Assembly (NCBI RefSeq): GCF_000165425.1
Contig: NW_001799444.1
Location: 372,001 to 436,000, forward strand
Origin: Paramecium tetraurelia
Taxonomy: Eukaryota; Ciliophora; Oligohymenophorea; Peniculida; Parameciidae
DNA: 64,000 nt
Direction of reading: 5' to 3'
Position 1 is the first letter of the stretch, and the number at the start of each line of letters is the position of its first letter. A program made the translations under genes and the position numbers. Below, in pieces: positions 27,640 to 42,780 of this stretch. The notes beneath the pieces were generated by a model. The model did not search any database. It saw nothing but the letters and a program-made list of their open reading frames with translations, and was not told where the DNA came from.

Positions 27640-28934
27640 TCATTCATTATCTAATTCAAGCACACTATCAGGTAATTCAGTTAAGTGAGGATGCCTTCTT
27701 ATTTTAGGCTGTGCTTGACCTTTTAAATGTCTCAAAACAACTACTCTATAGAGATGTGCTATTTCCCATTGATCCATGGGCATTTTCCTAAAGCGTAAAT
27801 ATAGAAAGTTACCATTCATCACTTGGTGGTTTGACCATAATTTTGAGTAAGTCAGAGTGCTTTTATTTATATTTTTCAAAGAAGTCAATGAAATTCAAGT
27901 TTTCTATTATTTCCAGATTATATTCCTTAGCTTTCTATTCAAAAGCTTATAATTCTATCAAATATTCAGGAACATATTTAATTTAATTATCTTCTTTAAA
28001 CCCAACAGAATCTTCTAAATAAAAGTAGTATTATTATCCAAATGGCTTATTTTTGGAAAATTGTAGACTGTCAAACTTTATTGAAAAATATTGGTTTCTA
28101 GAGTATACATAGTTACCTTCTATATCTTTTGTTGTAAATTCCCTCATTTTTTTCACTAGCACATTAGAATCAGTTATTGTCATTAAAACAATGCCTTAAT
28201 TGGTCAATCTACAGGTCATATTCTTGAGATAATACGGTTATGTATACTTCAAACATATTTTCTACTGCTTATTCTGAGGAGAATAACAAGTTTGCCATAA
28301 ATTACATACTTACAAAATCAAAATATATATCTTATGGTAATCTAGATCTGAATAAAGTAGAATCTGAATCTGCTTTTGTCTCCATCAAATATATTTTTTA
28401 AATCTATTTCTTCTTATCTTCCTTTTGAGTCTTATGTCTTCTTTCAGCCTCCTTTAAACTTTCACTTGATATGTCAATTCCAAACCAAAGCCCAGTCCCT
28501 GCCTTGCTCCATTTATACATATCTCCACCCTTTCCACACCCCATTTCAAAAACATTTAATAACTTAAAACATAGCTTATTTTAATTACATTTCTCTTATC
28601 AGTAAAGTTTTGTTTAACTGCACTACTGTATTCATTAATTAAAACAGCTTTAACCCAATTTTAAAAGTTTCTTAGATAATATAATTTACTAATTCTTCTA
28701 TGAGTTTCTGTATTTTTAAGTTACTAATTATAATAATCTTTAGCAGTAACAGTATCTTAAAAATTAAAGAATATATATACTTTTCTATTTCTGATCTATT
28801 CTTTTATTATCATATTCAATTTCTTACTGTATTTGACCAATTTCTGGTTCATGTCCAATGTGCACCTTTTTTATAGGAGCTCTCTCATGCGATTCGGAAT
28901 CTGTAAATTGTAGAGACTAAGAGCTAGAACTCAT
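27640..28934 (-). CDS. RNMT: mRNA cap guanine-N7 methyltransferase
   Basis: Four introns (25, 26, 25 and 25 nt) give 397 residues. The family hallmarks are present: SKLYYLRNFQNWVKAVLI (cap methyltransferase FNNWIKS block), the SAM-binding motif VFEMGCGKGGDMYKW near residue 125, GIDISSESLKEA after it, FDFVSMQFMANLLFSSE (equivalent to the QFVCHYSFES motif) and, near the C-terminus, PMDQWEIAHLYRVVVLRH, matching the Abd1/RNMT end. It methylates N7 of the guanosine cap on nascent mRNA in the nucleus using S-adenosylmethionine. The third intron (within the MFE/NMTC junction) was needed to keep the exon sum a multiple of three and restores the motif order. Confidence 0.93.
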
Positions 28935-29089
28935 TAATTATTGCTTTAATTTATTTTTAATACTATTTAATTATCTGTATAAAAATTAACCAGAATCAAA
29001 TTTTCGACAATTATCAAATTATTATCTAAAAGAATAATTTCTGAGAACTCGATTAAATTTAATGTAAGTCCGAACTCATATGTAGAAAT

Positions 29090-29292
29090 ATGGGTGCTAA
29101 AAAATAATATATAAGAAAGAAACAATTTGGTTCAAAATCTCAGAAATCTATTGAGATTCTCTTGTGACGTCTAATTAACAAAAAGAATTTAGAAGATTAG
29201 CTTACAATCTTCCTATAATCTTACTTTTTGTTTGTGAAATTTAATTTGCAGAAATAAATTTAGAAATTATTAGGTGTTATTTAAGAAATTGA
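29090..29292 (+). CDS. Possible small protein (57 aa)
   Basis: Removing one 29-nt GT...AG segment yields 57 residues starting MGAKKQYIRKKQFG, basic at the start and hydrophobic later. Its position fits the window's spacing (156 bp from the divergent RNMT start, 87 bp from the convergent gene at 29380). An intron-like segment (gtaagt...tgtag) also lies just upstream of the ATG, so the true 5' exon may differ. No family recognised; may be spurious. Confidence 0.35.
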
Positions 29293-29379
29293 TTTTACAT
29301 TAATCAGCCTTGAGAAAACCTGTGGGTATAAAAAAAACAACATATTGTTTTAATATGACTTTATTCTGACTACAACTAA

Positions 29380-30290
29380 TCAATATTCAAATCCTTTATT
29401 TTATCTAATATTACGAAAGGATCTCTCGTGATTTATATTATGTTTTTATTTGGGTAATTTAAAAAGAGGCAGTGTGGTACAACTTGGCTTTTAATTTAAC
29501 TTTTATAGTTGATAAGCATCAGCATCAGTGAAATCTTCTACTTCGTTATTGATTATCTCTTCATCCTTTTTCTTATTTTCTTAAGTAAATGTTAGTTTAA
29601 CTCCTGGCTTCAAAGGAAAAGCATCAAAATTATACGGTTCATCATATTAAGTTTTAACTTTAGTAGATACCTTCAATTTAAACAAAGCTTGTTGACTAAT
29701 AATGTTGTATTCAGCAACAGGTTCCTATTATTTTTGATCAACTTTTTCTTATAATTTACTTTTGACTGTATTGACAATGGGACTTAACTATTTAACTTAT
29801 TCTCTCCTTCTCATAATACTGCCATCAGAATCATATGTTTAATAATCTTTTAATGGTTTTTTCAATAACAACAATTTAACTTAAATTTGTTTTGCAGGAT
29901 GAATGTATTCATCATATGGTAAGTTGTGATCTCTATTTTTAGCATTTCGTTTATCCTTTTCTTCATCATGGCTTCTAATCTATATTTATCATCCGATTTG
30001 TCTCTATCGACAACAATCAGATAAGGCTTAGGTTCATATGTCTCAAACAAACCATAATCATTTTTGATTTGAAATTCTTATTAAAAGGTATTCTGAAGTA
30101 GTGTTATTGATTATCTTTTTCCATAACACCGATTAAACATGTTGAGTGGTATGTCTATCAAAAACTGGAGTTTACTTTAGTTTAAATTCTAATATATTGG
30201 TTCATCGCCATGAACATAAATTTCATCAGGATGACTAAATTCAAGTATATATAGCTCTAATAGCTATTAACAATGCTCTAATGCAATCAT
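29380..30290 (-). CDS. Unknown protein, charged C-terminal half
   Basis: The ATG at 30290 is only 23 bp past the stop of the upstream Myb gene on the same strand. One 32-nt intron (after KPYLIV) joins two frames to give 292 residues. The N-terminal 100 residues are mixed; the C-terminal half is Lys/Gln/Glu-rich with FKLPKQKHN near the end. No catalytic motif or membrane segment. The N-terminal frame competes with two other locally open frames, so the first exon may contain an unrecognised intron. Function unknown; close spacing suggests the two genes could be read as one longer transcript, but there is no direct sign of that. Confidence 0.55.
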
Positions 30291-30313
30291 TAAATAATTA
30301 AAGATAATTATAA

Positions 30314-31341
30314 TCAATAATCTAACTAATTATTATAATCTGGTCTGATTTTTAGATAATCTTCGTAGTCTTAAGGTTAAGCATGATGGGCATATTCAGG
30401 CATATCCTCTCTTTTGAGGTTCACATCATAGAAGAATTGTTAATACTCAATTCCATTAACCATATAAGGATGATAGTAAAATTATTTATCAAGCATCATA
30501 TAAAAAGGATCCTACTCAATTATTTATTCTACAATATTGAAGTATTCTTACCATCTTTGGTGATATCTGTCAATTGATTCTTCTTTTTGCGTCCGGCTCT
30601 ACTTCTCTCATTTCTTGGTAACCTTTTACCATTTTCTCCCCTATGAGCATAGGGGTTGAATTTCTGATGATGGCTTCTACATTGACTAGGAGTGCGTGTA
30701 CCAATCAGTTCACTCATCTGTTTAAATATTTTTGATGTTTTCTTCATCATTGAAGAATTCATTATGTTTTCGTATTGTGATAGGAAATTCACATATGTAG
30801 TATGTTCAATTGCTGACCAATGTCCTGTATTAATGTGCTCTTTTTTGGGCTTTTTGATTTGATGGTGTTTGCTGGATTTTACAGTCTGTTTTGAACCAAG
30901 AGGTGAGCCATCTGTTACAATATCTGATTGTAATTTAGGTAATAAGGTACTCTAAGTAAAATGTACAAGTGGATATTGTGGCTAAACTACTGTTTTCAAA
31001 CTAAATAGCGATAGTATAAATAATACAATTCCTCCTTTTAAGGTTCTTCTTGCAATGCTTTAGTTTTAGGAAGCAATTCTTTTTTGTCATCCTTTCTATA
31101 ATATCAAGTGTGAATAATACTTGTGCTTTTTGGATTTCTTGGTCTTGCTTTGTGTTTTCTGATCAGCAACAATATCGTAGTTGACCAGTTATTGAGGGTA
31201 TTAGAATTGGTGGTATAAGGGAAAATCATTGGCATTTTAATGCATGGCATATTCTATCATTTGATTTTTTGGCATATTTTCATTTTCGAATTAATAAGCG
31301 GGTTGATAATCAACGGGAAATGAATAGTGAGGATGAATCAT
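30314..31341 (-). CDS. Myb/SANT protein, SHAQKYF-like class
   Basis: Introns of 25, 26 and 23 nt give 317 residues. A single Myb-like repeat lies about residues 155-215: GHWSAIEHTTYVNFL (first helix with Trp), then FKQMSELIGTRTPSQCRSHHQKF. The end is a variant of the SHAQKYF signature of single-repeat Myb proteins in plants, Dictyostelium and ciliates; TRTPSQCRSH is the recognition helix. A basic segment (RSRAGRKKK) that could be a nuclear signal follows. The C-terminal 80 residues are acidic and Tyr-rich. Probably a sequence-specific DNA-binding factor; target unknown. A third of the usual Trp positions are replaced by hydrophobic residues, as is common in this class. Confidence 0.82.
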
Positions 31342-31447
31342 AATGGGTGAAAATATTTTAATATAAATTATATTTATTATAGCAATCTGGCTAGCCAATG
31401 AAGAGAATAATAGAAAATCGATTACATTTTAGTAATATTATAATATA

Positions 31448-33625
31448 TCAATATCTTTAGATGGGACTATTTCGAAGTTAGGACTTAAGGGTAGCATCAT
31501 GGATAGACTTGTTGGCTAATAATTCAGCAGGTATTCCAATTCTACTATTGTAGGCAGCTCTAGACACTAGGGTTTCTGGCAAGAGACTCTTATCTAATAT
31601 TGTGTATTTTTCTATCATTTCAGTTAATTCTCTGTTCTTAATTGCCAATTGATTTTGAAGGTCGGCGATCTGATCTGAGAGTAACCCTACTTATGTATTG
31701 TAGGCACTCTTTAAGTTCTCAAATTAGTAAGCGGCACCAGAATCCATCTTATGTCTTAATTCATCGATTTCTAGATTCTTTTCCTATTCAAAAAGATGTA
31801 ATTTTTCAATCAATTTATCATTGTCATCTTGAATTCGTTTTTGAATGATTTCAGCATTGTTCCTTTGAATTGTTAGATTCTCACATTCCTTGATTTTATT
31901 GTTATACATATCGAAAGTCTTTTGGATTTCATACTTTTAATGATCAATTTACTATTCCAATTACTTTTACTTCTCTCTGTTTTATGTATCAATCTCTTTA
32001 ATAAGGGATTTTAAGTCTTGGATTTCTTGAAGTTTTGATTTTTCGGTTTCGAAAGCTTTGAGTTTGACAAGTTCTAAATCATTTTATAAATATCTTAATT
32101 TATCTTCAAATTCTAATTTGATTTAAGAATAATTCTTAAGATTTTATTAAATTTCTAGGTTTTTGTGATCTAACAAATTCTTTAAATTAATGATTTCTTG
32201 ATTCAATAATTAAATCTATTTTTAGAGATCAATTTGCATATTCTCATATTAAATGGTTAATCTTTCAATTCTAGCATGTTGATCAGCTATCTCTCTATTT
32301 TTTTCATTTTCTAATAAAATGGTTCTTCTCTTTTGATCTTCAATAGTATTGATCAATCTTTAGATTTCTCCATCATAATAATCCTTTTGTTATTATTTTT
32401 CAACAACCAATTTTTGGATATCCTAATTTTTATGATCAATAATTTCCTTGAGTTTCAAGATTTCCTTATGCAAAGCTTACAATTAATTTTCATGTGTTAA
32501 TTTAAGATTAGTAGTATCATTATTATGCATATTATCTAAGTTGGTTTAGATATTATGATTTTCTTATTGATGTAGTTGTTCATTACTCAAGATTTGTCTT
32601 CTTAGCATTTCAATTTCATTTCTCAATCCAGAAATTTCTAACTCAGATTGTATCTTTTACTTTTGATTTTGATTGATTAATGTTTCAATTTCTTGGGCTT
32701 TGATTTCTAATAAGTTTTTGATTTTGACAATCTCTGACACTTAAACATCTTGTTGATTTTCATGAGCTGTCTATTGATTTCTCAAATTGGTTTCTTGATA
32801 TAATTCCAATTTTTATTTTTGTGCCAATAATTCATTTTGATGATCAATTTAAATGGCACTTAATCTAGACTTTGTGATATCTATTTCATTCATTAATCTT
32901 AATTAAGTATCTTAGAACTCTATTTTTTAACGTTCATTCTAGGATTACAATTAAGCCACTTGTAAGGTTCTATCTTCTAACATATCTCTAAGTTTCTTGA
33001 GTTATGCCTCATACATATCAGCCTGGGTATTATTTGATCGTTTAAAAGTCTCCTAGATTTAAGTTGTTTGGTTATCAGCCACATTTCTCTAATCTGATAT
33101 TATTCTATTTTTTTCTTGATCCAACGCACTGCTTCTAGCATTGGCCTTTTGCACTTCCAAAGTAAGAGCTTTGATCTCAGATTCATAATTCTATCTGATC
33201 TACATTAGAGATCCCATTTGAGCTTCATATTTTTATTTCCACATTTCAGATTCACTTTTTCTTTACAAGGCCACCTTCTAAGCTCTCTCCAATTGACCTT
33301 AAAGAGCATTATTGGACTCCAAGACTTCTACTACTTTGTATTCTAAGTCACCGCTCTTTTGCTAGACAAGACGTTAAAGATCATTATCAGCCTTATATTT
33401 GGCCACCTCTCGTTCAAGTTCGTAGCACTTGATTCTATAATTTTCTGCGTCTTCTGACACAATACTAAAGTTCATTTTATTTTGGACGGGTGAATGAATG
33501 TAGGGTGATTGATTGTTGAATGGATGTGCTTTCTTTACAGTTCCTGGCTAAGAGAAGTCCTGACTTGCTAGGACTTACGAATATTTGGTTGGTGAAATAG
33601 TTCTTGGTTACATACTGAGGTTCAT
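31448..33625 (-). CDS. Long coiled-coil protein (725 aa)
   Basis: One intron-free frame of 726 codons with ATG at 33625 and TGA at 31448. The first 60 residues are Pro/Ser-rich, then residues about 65-665 form an almost unbroken coiled coil (heptads of Leu/Ile with Glu, Gln, Asn and Lys). The last 60 residues (RAAYNSRIGIPAELLANKSI) are globular. A Pro/Ser N-terminus followed by a very long coiled coil fits a basal-body or cortical fibre component, but this is inference from architecture alone. Divergent from the gene at 33828. Confidence 0.85.
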
Positions 33626-33827
33626 TGACAAATTATTTATAAAAATTATTGACAGCCACCTTATCTTAACGAATACTTTTAAATTACATATAAAAATTAT
33701 CAATATAATTTATTTATCAATAATATATTTTAACTCTTTTTGTAGTTTTGTTGCTTAACAACTATAAAATATATAATAATATATTATAATTTACAAATCA
33801 AACAAAACCAATATTACATCACCTTAC

Positions 33828-34385
33828 ATGATGGCTATAAACAACAATAAGAACTTCAGCAATAGTAAATTTAATACATAAAATACGATGGGTGAATGCA
33901 TCAGATCAAAGGAAAATCTAAGAAAATAATCATCCTTGGATTAGCATTCATCGAGCTTACCCAAGAAGATATTGATTCACAAATAGCAATTCAATGATCT
34001 TCAAGAAAATCTAAAGAACAGAAAATTAAAAGAAGCCCACCAAACTCAAAACCGTTTGCCGTCTCCAATTAATTTGAAAATTCTTATGCCTCCCAAATCT
34101 AAGTCCATACAGGAAAAGAAATAGGAAACCTAAAATTAGATTGATCTAAAAGTCTTGATTCCTGAGAATTCAAACAGCTTCATCGATTGGAAGGAATTGA
34201 TTTCAAATTTAAATGGCCCCAATTACCCCCTGAAAAAATGGATGAGAGACATTATCATAAAAAATAACATCATACTGGACTACGACTTTGCTATTTTAAT
34301 ACGAATCCTGATGCAATTATATAAGTTTAAGCAACCAACTTTAGTTAACATATTCTCTGAGATCATTGAGGAATTGGAAAAATGA
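33828..34385 (+). CDS. Unknown 185-aa protein
   Basis: A single exon of 186 codons beginning with two adjacent ATGs (33828 and 33831). The first 110 residues are polar and basic (Lys, Asn, Ser, Gln). The last 75 are a compact helical region (FIDWKELISNLN, then WMRDIIIKNN and FAILIRILMQLYKF). No known domain recognised. 80 bp upstream of the next gene on the same strand. Coding is supported by in-frame TAA/TAG glutamines and absence of TGA, with good codon character in the C-terminal half. Confidence 0.7.
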
Positions 34386-34465
34386 ACTCTAAACACTATT
34401 TGTCACATTAAGGTTACATATATAAATATTCATAATAAAATAAAACTTATTTTGATAAAATATAT

Positions 34466-36785
34466 ATGATTAATTTGGAAAATTTTGATCAAATAAAATT
34501 CAAAAATCCCATTCTTGATAGGTATGTTATCTCCAATACAAAAGTCCACGGTCAATTTAAGCTTGTCGATTAATTGGAATCCTGCCTTAAGAATTAATTT
34601 AGATAACTTTGTAAGAATTAAAGCAAAGACGACCAGATTTGAAACTGGACAAGCAAGATTGGTAAAAATTCTGGGAACATTAAGAAATAAAAAGATAATA
34701 AAAATTAGAAGCTTGTATTGAGACCAGATAACAAATTATTTAAGCAGGCAACATGTAAGGAAATTATAATGACGATCAAAACTTTAAGGATTCGAGAATT
34801 TCAGAGCAACAGAGCAATGTAATTGAGAGAGAGAAAAAGGAATTGGAGAAGATGAAATAGAGACAATAAAAAGAAATAGATTAAATGTTGGAATATGAAA
34901 GAAGGATGTAAGAAATTAGATTGAGGAATGAGGAGAAATAAAAAATATAGATGGACAAATAAATGAGAAGAGAGTAGGAATTGTTGGAAAAAAGAGCATA
35001 GTAAGAATATGAGAAACAAATGAGAGAGGAAGAGAAAAAAAAGAAATAATAAGATGAGGAAAGACAGTAAAGGTAATTGGCCAGTGAACATTTCAGAAGA
35101 GAATAGGAAAGAGCTAAAATGGAATTGGAAAAACAAGTCTAATTAAAAATGGAAGCAAAAAGGAAGGAAGAAGAAAGAAGATTAAAATAATTGCAATTCT
35201 AGTAATAAACGCAATAAATTTAATAATAATATGAAGAGGAAATGTAGAAGAAAAGAATGATCATGTAATAAAAAGAAGTTGAACGACTTCAAACTATTGA
35301 GATTTAGAGATAATAAAGAATTTAAGAATCACAACAAGCTTAACAAGAGTTGGCTATTAAGTTGGTAAATGCAAGAGTCAAATAGGAGGATCAATTGAAT
35401 AATATGAAGAAGGTATTTCATAATATCATGACTAGTCATTCGATTTGAAGTAATAAAGAATTGAGTAGAGAAGAAGAGAATTTGAAGAGATGAAAATGCA
35501 GAAAATGTATGAAAATCAGATACAGGCTTTGTAACATCAAGAGAAAATAAAGGAAGTGATGGAAAAGAATTAGTTTCAAGAGGAAAAAAAGAAATATGAT
35601 TATTTTCATAAACTCTAAGAAGTTGAATAAAGAAAGGAAGAGTTAGAAAGGTTGAAGTAATAGGAATTAATTTCCAGGAAATAATAAATATATGAAAAAG
35701 AATTATAAAGATAATAGGTCTTATAAAATAATGAGAAATAATTGGAATTAAAGACCAATGATTTTCTAAGGAAATTCTAAGAAAAGGAATAATTAATTTA
35801 CGAGGTAAGCAATAATTCAATTATTTAAGAAATAATTTGAAAAATAATAAATCTAACATGAGTAAAAAGTAAAGGAACTTTTAAAAGAATAGGATAAGAA
35901 GGAAGCATTAGAAAGAATTATGAGATTGTAAGAATACGAGAAGGAATTACAAAGATAAAAATTATAAGACAAAATGAGGAGAGCCGAAATTTTATAATTG
36001 GAGAAAAACTAAATGTTAGAGCAAAGAATGTTAATCAAAAAAGAGATTGGATTTCAAAAATAAGAATTAATGTAGAAATTAGAGTTGGTCAAATTAGGAA
36101 AATTGGATCCCTCTGCTTTAAATCCTGATGGCAATAGCATTCGAGCATCAAGTAGTTTGCAAAACAGTTATCATAACATTAGACGTATATAATAATAATA
36201 ATTATATAAATAGCATCAACTGCCAAATATTAAAATACTTTATCGAACAAAGATATGCGTCACAATGTTAGACCTAAATCTTAGTAATAAAAAATATTAA
36301 CGAATTCTTCAAATACTTAATAAGGTTCTCAAAACTAAGGAAAGTTTAACATATCAAATAAATACGAAAATTAATTAGATCAATTAAAGGTTCGATAAAA
36401 CTAAGAAATGATAGATGTATAAATTAACTTATTCTGATAGGTGTTAGAAGAAGAATAGCAATTAGAATTTGAAAGAGAATAAGCTATGGCTAATGCAAAA
36501 AATCCAGAAGAATAAAAGAGACTTGAGAAACTATTTCAGATAGAAAGAAATAAAACTAACTAAAGACTTGATTAAATTAAGCGGTAATATTTGTAGATTA
36601 ATAATTAGAGAGCATTAGAGATAATTGGAGGAATTTAGAAATTAAGGTTGAATTTATAAATTTATTTTTGTAATTATATGTATGTATTTTATAACAATTT
36701 ATTTGGAAGACAGCTAATCTCTACAGTTTTTGTAAAATAAATTCATTCCTTTTATTAAAATTTCATAACTCTTAAGATTAAATGA
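34466..36785 (+). CDS. Glu/Arg/Gln-rich coiled-coil protein
   Basis: Five introns (26 nt at 34611-34636, then 23, 25, 29 and 24) give up to 730 residues. Residues about 100-540 form an extreme Glu/Lys/Arg/Gln single-helix or coiled-coil region (trichohyalin-like), followed by a Ser/Asn/Gln-rich linker and a second short helix (LEEEQQLEFEREQ). The antisense strand of this purine-rich region gives long Leu/Phe/Ser ORFs that are shadows. The last 40 codons are unusually hydrophobic (YMYVFYNN) and may be 3' UTR read through because no TGA occurs, so the true C-terminus may be near 36650. Confidence 0.78.
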
Positions 36786-36929
36786 TTTAAGAAATCATAA
36801 GAATTTTTGAAGAAATATGTATATTTCTCTTTCTTAAAAGTTATTCTTTTAAAATGTTAATCTAAATAGAATGAGTCTATGCTGTTAGTTTGAATCAAAA
36901 TTAAGTTAAAATTGAATGTATTATAGAAT

Positions 36930-38410
36930 TCATTTAATCTCTATTTCATCAACACCATTTTATGGTCCAGATTTTTTTAGATTAGATTCAGTTCTCCATT
37001 TTTAAGCCCAACTTTTAATTTTCATCAATGAAACTAAGGAAAATGCATTATCTATGTCAACTTATGAGACTTCCATGACCTTTTCTTCTTGAACCCTAGG
37101 ATTTAGTTATTGCAGTATAATACATTTCATCTAATAGGTTGGCAGAACTTTAATTAACCCAAGGATGCTTGGCAATTTCATTGACGGTTGGTCTTTATTT
37201 TGGATCTTTATTCAATATGAATCTAAGAAATTCTTTAAGTCCATCACTGATGGCAGAATCTTCAGGAAAAACCACTCTATATATTTGAATAAGGTTATAC
37301 TCATTTTATGATATGTTCTTGAGTATGTCAGGAATGTTGTTTCCAGTAAATGGGACATTTAAGTAGGTGAAAGCGAAGAAGGTGATACCAAGTGCCCAAA
37401 TATCGGCAGCCCTGCCAGAATATCCATCTTTGGCTGTTTCTTTATCGCAGGCTTCAGGAGGCATGAAATAATAAGTTCCTTGTGTATTCTCGAGTACATC
37501 ATTTTTGGAACCCACAACTTATGAGACTCCGAAATCAGCAATTTTGGCAGTTTTGCCTGACATCAAAACATTTTGAGGTTTGAGATCTCTGTGTACTATT
37601 TTATTTTTATGGACTTATATATATATATTGAAACATAATACGGAATGCTAAGCCTTTAATGCAATCTCGAAAAAGTGAAGAAAGTACGTCTTCTGTTAAT
37701 TCTTCATCTTCATTCAATTTATAAAATTTGCCCTCATCCTCATCCCATTCAATCAGTTGACCTCCTTCTGCGAATTCAAGAACTTAGACATAAAAATGAG
37801 GAAATTTACCCATGAACAGTTTGTCACAAGTCGGATTGTCAATAACTTCATAAAGTTAAATGAGGTTCTTGTGTCTGATTTTCTTCATGATAGCAATTTC
37901 TTTTCTGACGTCTTGCAAAGCATCTTTAACGACGAGATCTACATTTGAATAGAATGGGTAGTTATACTTCCATTAGCATCCTTAACAAATTCCCTTTGTC
38001 GTTTTAGCTTGCTCTTTTTAAGTATTTTGATAGCATATCTTTTGGAGGGATCTCCTTACTTGTGTGCCAGTTTGACTTTGCCGAAAGCACCTTGACCCAA
38101 AAATTCATCGAAAACGTAATCATTCAACATCTTTTGTCCCTAGAGATTGATAGATTTTGATGTAGATATACTTCATTGTTTTTCAGTGTGACTGCCTTGA
38201 CAGTTTCTCTGACTTTTTTGTTTTTCTAAGAAAGAACTAATGAGATTGGATTACCTTAGGGATCTTGACCTAAACTAAAGTTTGAGGCTGTGTCTTTTTG
38301 TCTCTGAGTAACAAAGAAGTTTGTTGATCAGGCATATAGGGCGAGGCAGATTGGTCATGGATGACTTAATTAATTCTTGCTTCTTTTTTCTTTGCACAAA
38401 CTGATCCCAT
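36930..38410 (-). CDS. CAMKK/LKB1-like protein kinase
   Basis: Introns of 29, 32, 29, 27, 28 and 28 nt give 435 residues. Kinase motifs in order: [12 protein letters not shown] (glycine loop, about residue 85), [10 protein letters not shown] (catalytic Lys), [23 protein letters not shown], then the activation segment [11 protein letters not shown] and [14 protein letters not shown]. The GT-x-x-FM-PE-A segment with a [13 protein letters not shown] follow-up is typical of CaMKK and LKB1-type kinases that phosphorylate other kinases. All catalytic residues are present. The C-terminus after the kinase domain is short and basic, without an obvious calmodulin site. Convergent with the coiled-coil gene and divergent from the ULK-like kinase gene. 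Confidence 0.9.
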
Positions 38411-38591
38411 TATTAAATTATATAATTGGGCTAATAAACTGGCGTTGGGAGTGAAGATTTTTGTAATTTAGGAATTCAGAAATTGGAAATGTAGGGCAGT
38501 ATCATAACTTGCATACTAGATGTCTTAAGAATGTTGATAATTATTATATTTGGTATCATCATTTGAGATATAATATATTAATATTAAAAAA

Positions 38592-40692
<2,101 letters not shown>

Positions 40693-40735
40693 GATAAATT
40701 AAATATAATTTGTTCTTAAATTAAATTTATAATTA

Positions 40736-42780
40736 ATGAATTAAAACAATACAATAAATATTAGAGCAATCAGAAATAAGAAATCAATTAAAAAGGACTT
40801 GTCATTATAACCAAAGAACATTCATGATCAATACTACTAAGAATCTGATGACAGTGAAGATGAAAAAGTATTATTACTCGATTCATATAGATCTTATCAA
40901 AAATTGGAAGATTGCAAACAAAGAAATACAAAGATAAAGATTTCATAGGTTATGATGAGAATCTTAACAAAATTCAGAAGAAAAAATAGTTCCAAGATAC
41001 CATTGATGAATTCATTAATAAGACAGAAAACAAAGATTGGTGGAGAGTGGTCAGAGATGAAATGAACAACCAAGATGTAGTATTAAGTGACAAGCAATTG
41101 TAATTGTTAGACAGAATTAGAACAGGCAAAACTGCAATCAAATTAGCAGATGATGTAAATACCATAATATATATCAATATAGTATTACTTTGAACATGAA
41201 GATTTCAATCAATTTGATCTCCTCTCGTCATACAATCCAAAGCGTAGGTTCTTGCCTTCAAAATGGGAAAGAATCAAAATTAATAAATTAGTATAAGGCA
41301 TTAAATTGGGGAGAATTGTGTTGAATCCACCCCAAAAAGTGGAGAAGATATTTGACATCTGGGAGAATGTAGCTGAAGATCAAGTGCTAAGCAAATACTT
41401 ACCAGCAAGAATACCAGCTTCTAAGGCTCAATTGCCATCTAATGTTGCTAGTTATAATCCTCCAGAAGAGTATCTCTTTACTGAATAAGAAAAGCAACAA
41501 TGGTTGTAAACTGACCCAGAAGACAGAGAAATACCATTCATCCCATAGAAGTTTAAACATTTAAGGAATGTTCCTTCCTCAGAACAATTAGCAAAGGATT
41601 TATTCAATCGATGCTTGGATTTATATTTGGCACCTAGAATTAGAAGAAAGAAGTTGATGATGAAATCTACAGACTTTCTACCAGAAATTCCAAAACCAGA
41701 GGAATTGAAACCATTTCCAACAAGATTGAATTTTGAATTTGGTTAGATTGATACCACCAAATCTGGACAAGTGAAACAGATCTCGATATCATAAGATGGT
41801 TAGATCTTGGGAGTGTGTTATGAATATGCAGTTGCATTCTTTGACGCTAAAACAACAAAGTGTTTACTTACTAAATGGTAATCAGAGGATAAACAATTTT
41901 TGGGATTGGATTTCAGTTAATCTGGATTAATTTGTATTCTATAATCAAATGGATTCATAATCTTAAATTCGTATATCGATAAGCGATAACATCCTAATGT
42001 TGAAGATGGTGAAAAAGCAAATAAGCAAATTCCCAAAAATTCTAACAATGTCTTTGAGTGGAATTTTGAATTGGATGACAATGTGTTTCAACAATTACTT
42101 GAAGTGAAAATGCCTTATGATCCCTTGTATGCTTAATTTCATAGTAAATCTGATTACATTGTGAGTACATAACCTCATACACATGTGAAATCCCATTGCA
42201 TTTTGGTTCATTCCATCAGTAAATCATCAACATCGATTCCCTTTTAAAATATGAAAGCATCTACTGAAGTCTAATAGACTATCTTTCATCCTACCAAACC
42301 AGAACTATATATCATGACTAACAAAAACATTTTCATTTATTCACTAACCAAATAATAATTGATGAAAAAGCTATTGGCAGGTAATCAATAAAATTCAACA
42401 ATTGCAATTCACCCATACGGAGACAATTTAATTGTTGGATCTAATGATCAAAAGGTGTGTTGGTTTGATTTAGATATGGGCAAAACTCCTTTCAAGAAGA
42501 TGAGTTACCATAAAAATGGAGTCAGGCGTGTGATATTCCATAAGACTTATCCTTTATTTGCCTCCTGCTCTGATGATGGTAGAATATTCTTCATATCTTA
42601 GGAACTATCAACATCTTCCATTGTCGTATTAGTACTGATTTGAATTAAGCACCAGTAATTCTACCTTTGAAAGTGTTGAAGTAAAAGAAGAAGGAGTCTG
42701 TAATGGATGTTGCATTTCATCCAACTTAGCCATGGATTTATTCAGCAAGCAAAGAAGGAGTAGTAAGTCTATGGACTTGA
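40736..42780 (+). CDS. ERB1: Ribosome biogenesis factor BOP1/ERB1
   Basis: Introns of 23, 28 and 23 nt give 656 residues, near the usual 740-800. The BOP1NT domain is clear: DWWRVVRDEMNNQDVVLS, FEHEDFNQFDLLSSYNPKRRF, then LPSNVASYNPPEEYLFTEQE and IPFIPQKFKHLRNVPSSEQ and RCLDLYLAPRIRR, as in BOP1. The C-terminal WD40 propeller ends with HKTYPLFASCSDDG, DVAFHPTQPWIYSAS and VVSLWT, the expected family terminus. With Ytm1/WDR12 and Nop7/Pes1 it forms the PeBoW complex that matures 27S pre-rRNA and the 60S subunit in the nucleolus. The third intron sits in the DDG turn of the propeller. Confidence 0.95.

Noticed and set aside
27391-27654. 87-codon ORF as a gene
   Set aside because: Low-complexity composition, runs into the RNMT 3' end, no recognisable domain; kept only as part of the gene-poor stretch.
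34801-35820. Minus-strand Leu/Phe/Ser-rich ORFs of 111 and 163 codons
   Set aside because: Complement of the Glu/Lys/Arg-rich coiled-coil gene; membrane-like composition is an artefact of purine-rich sense DNA.
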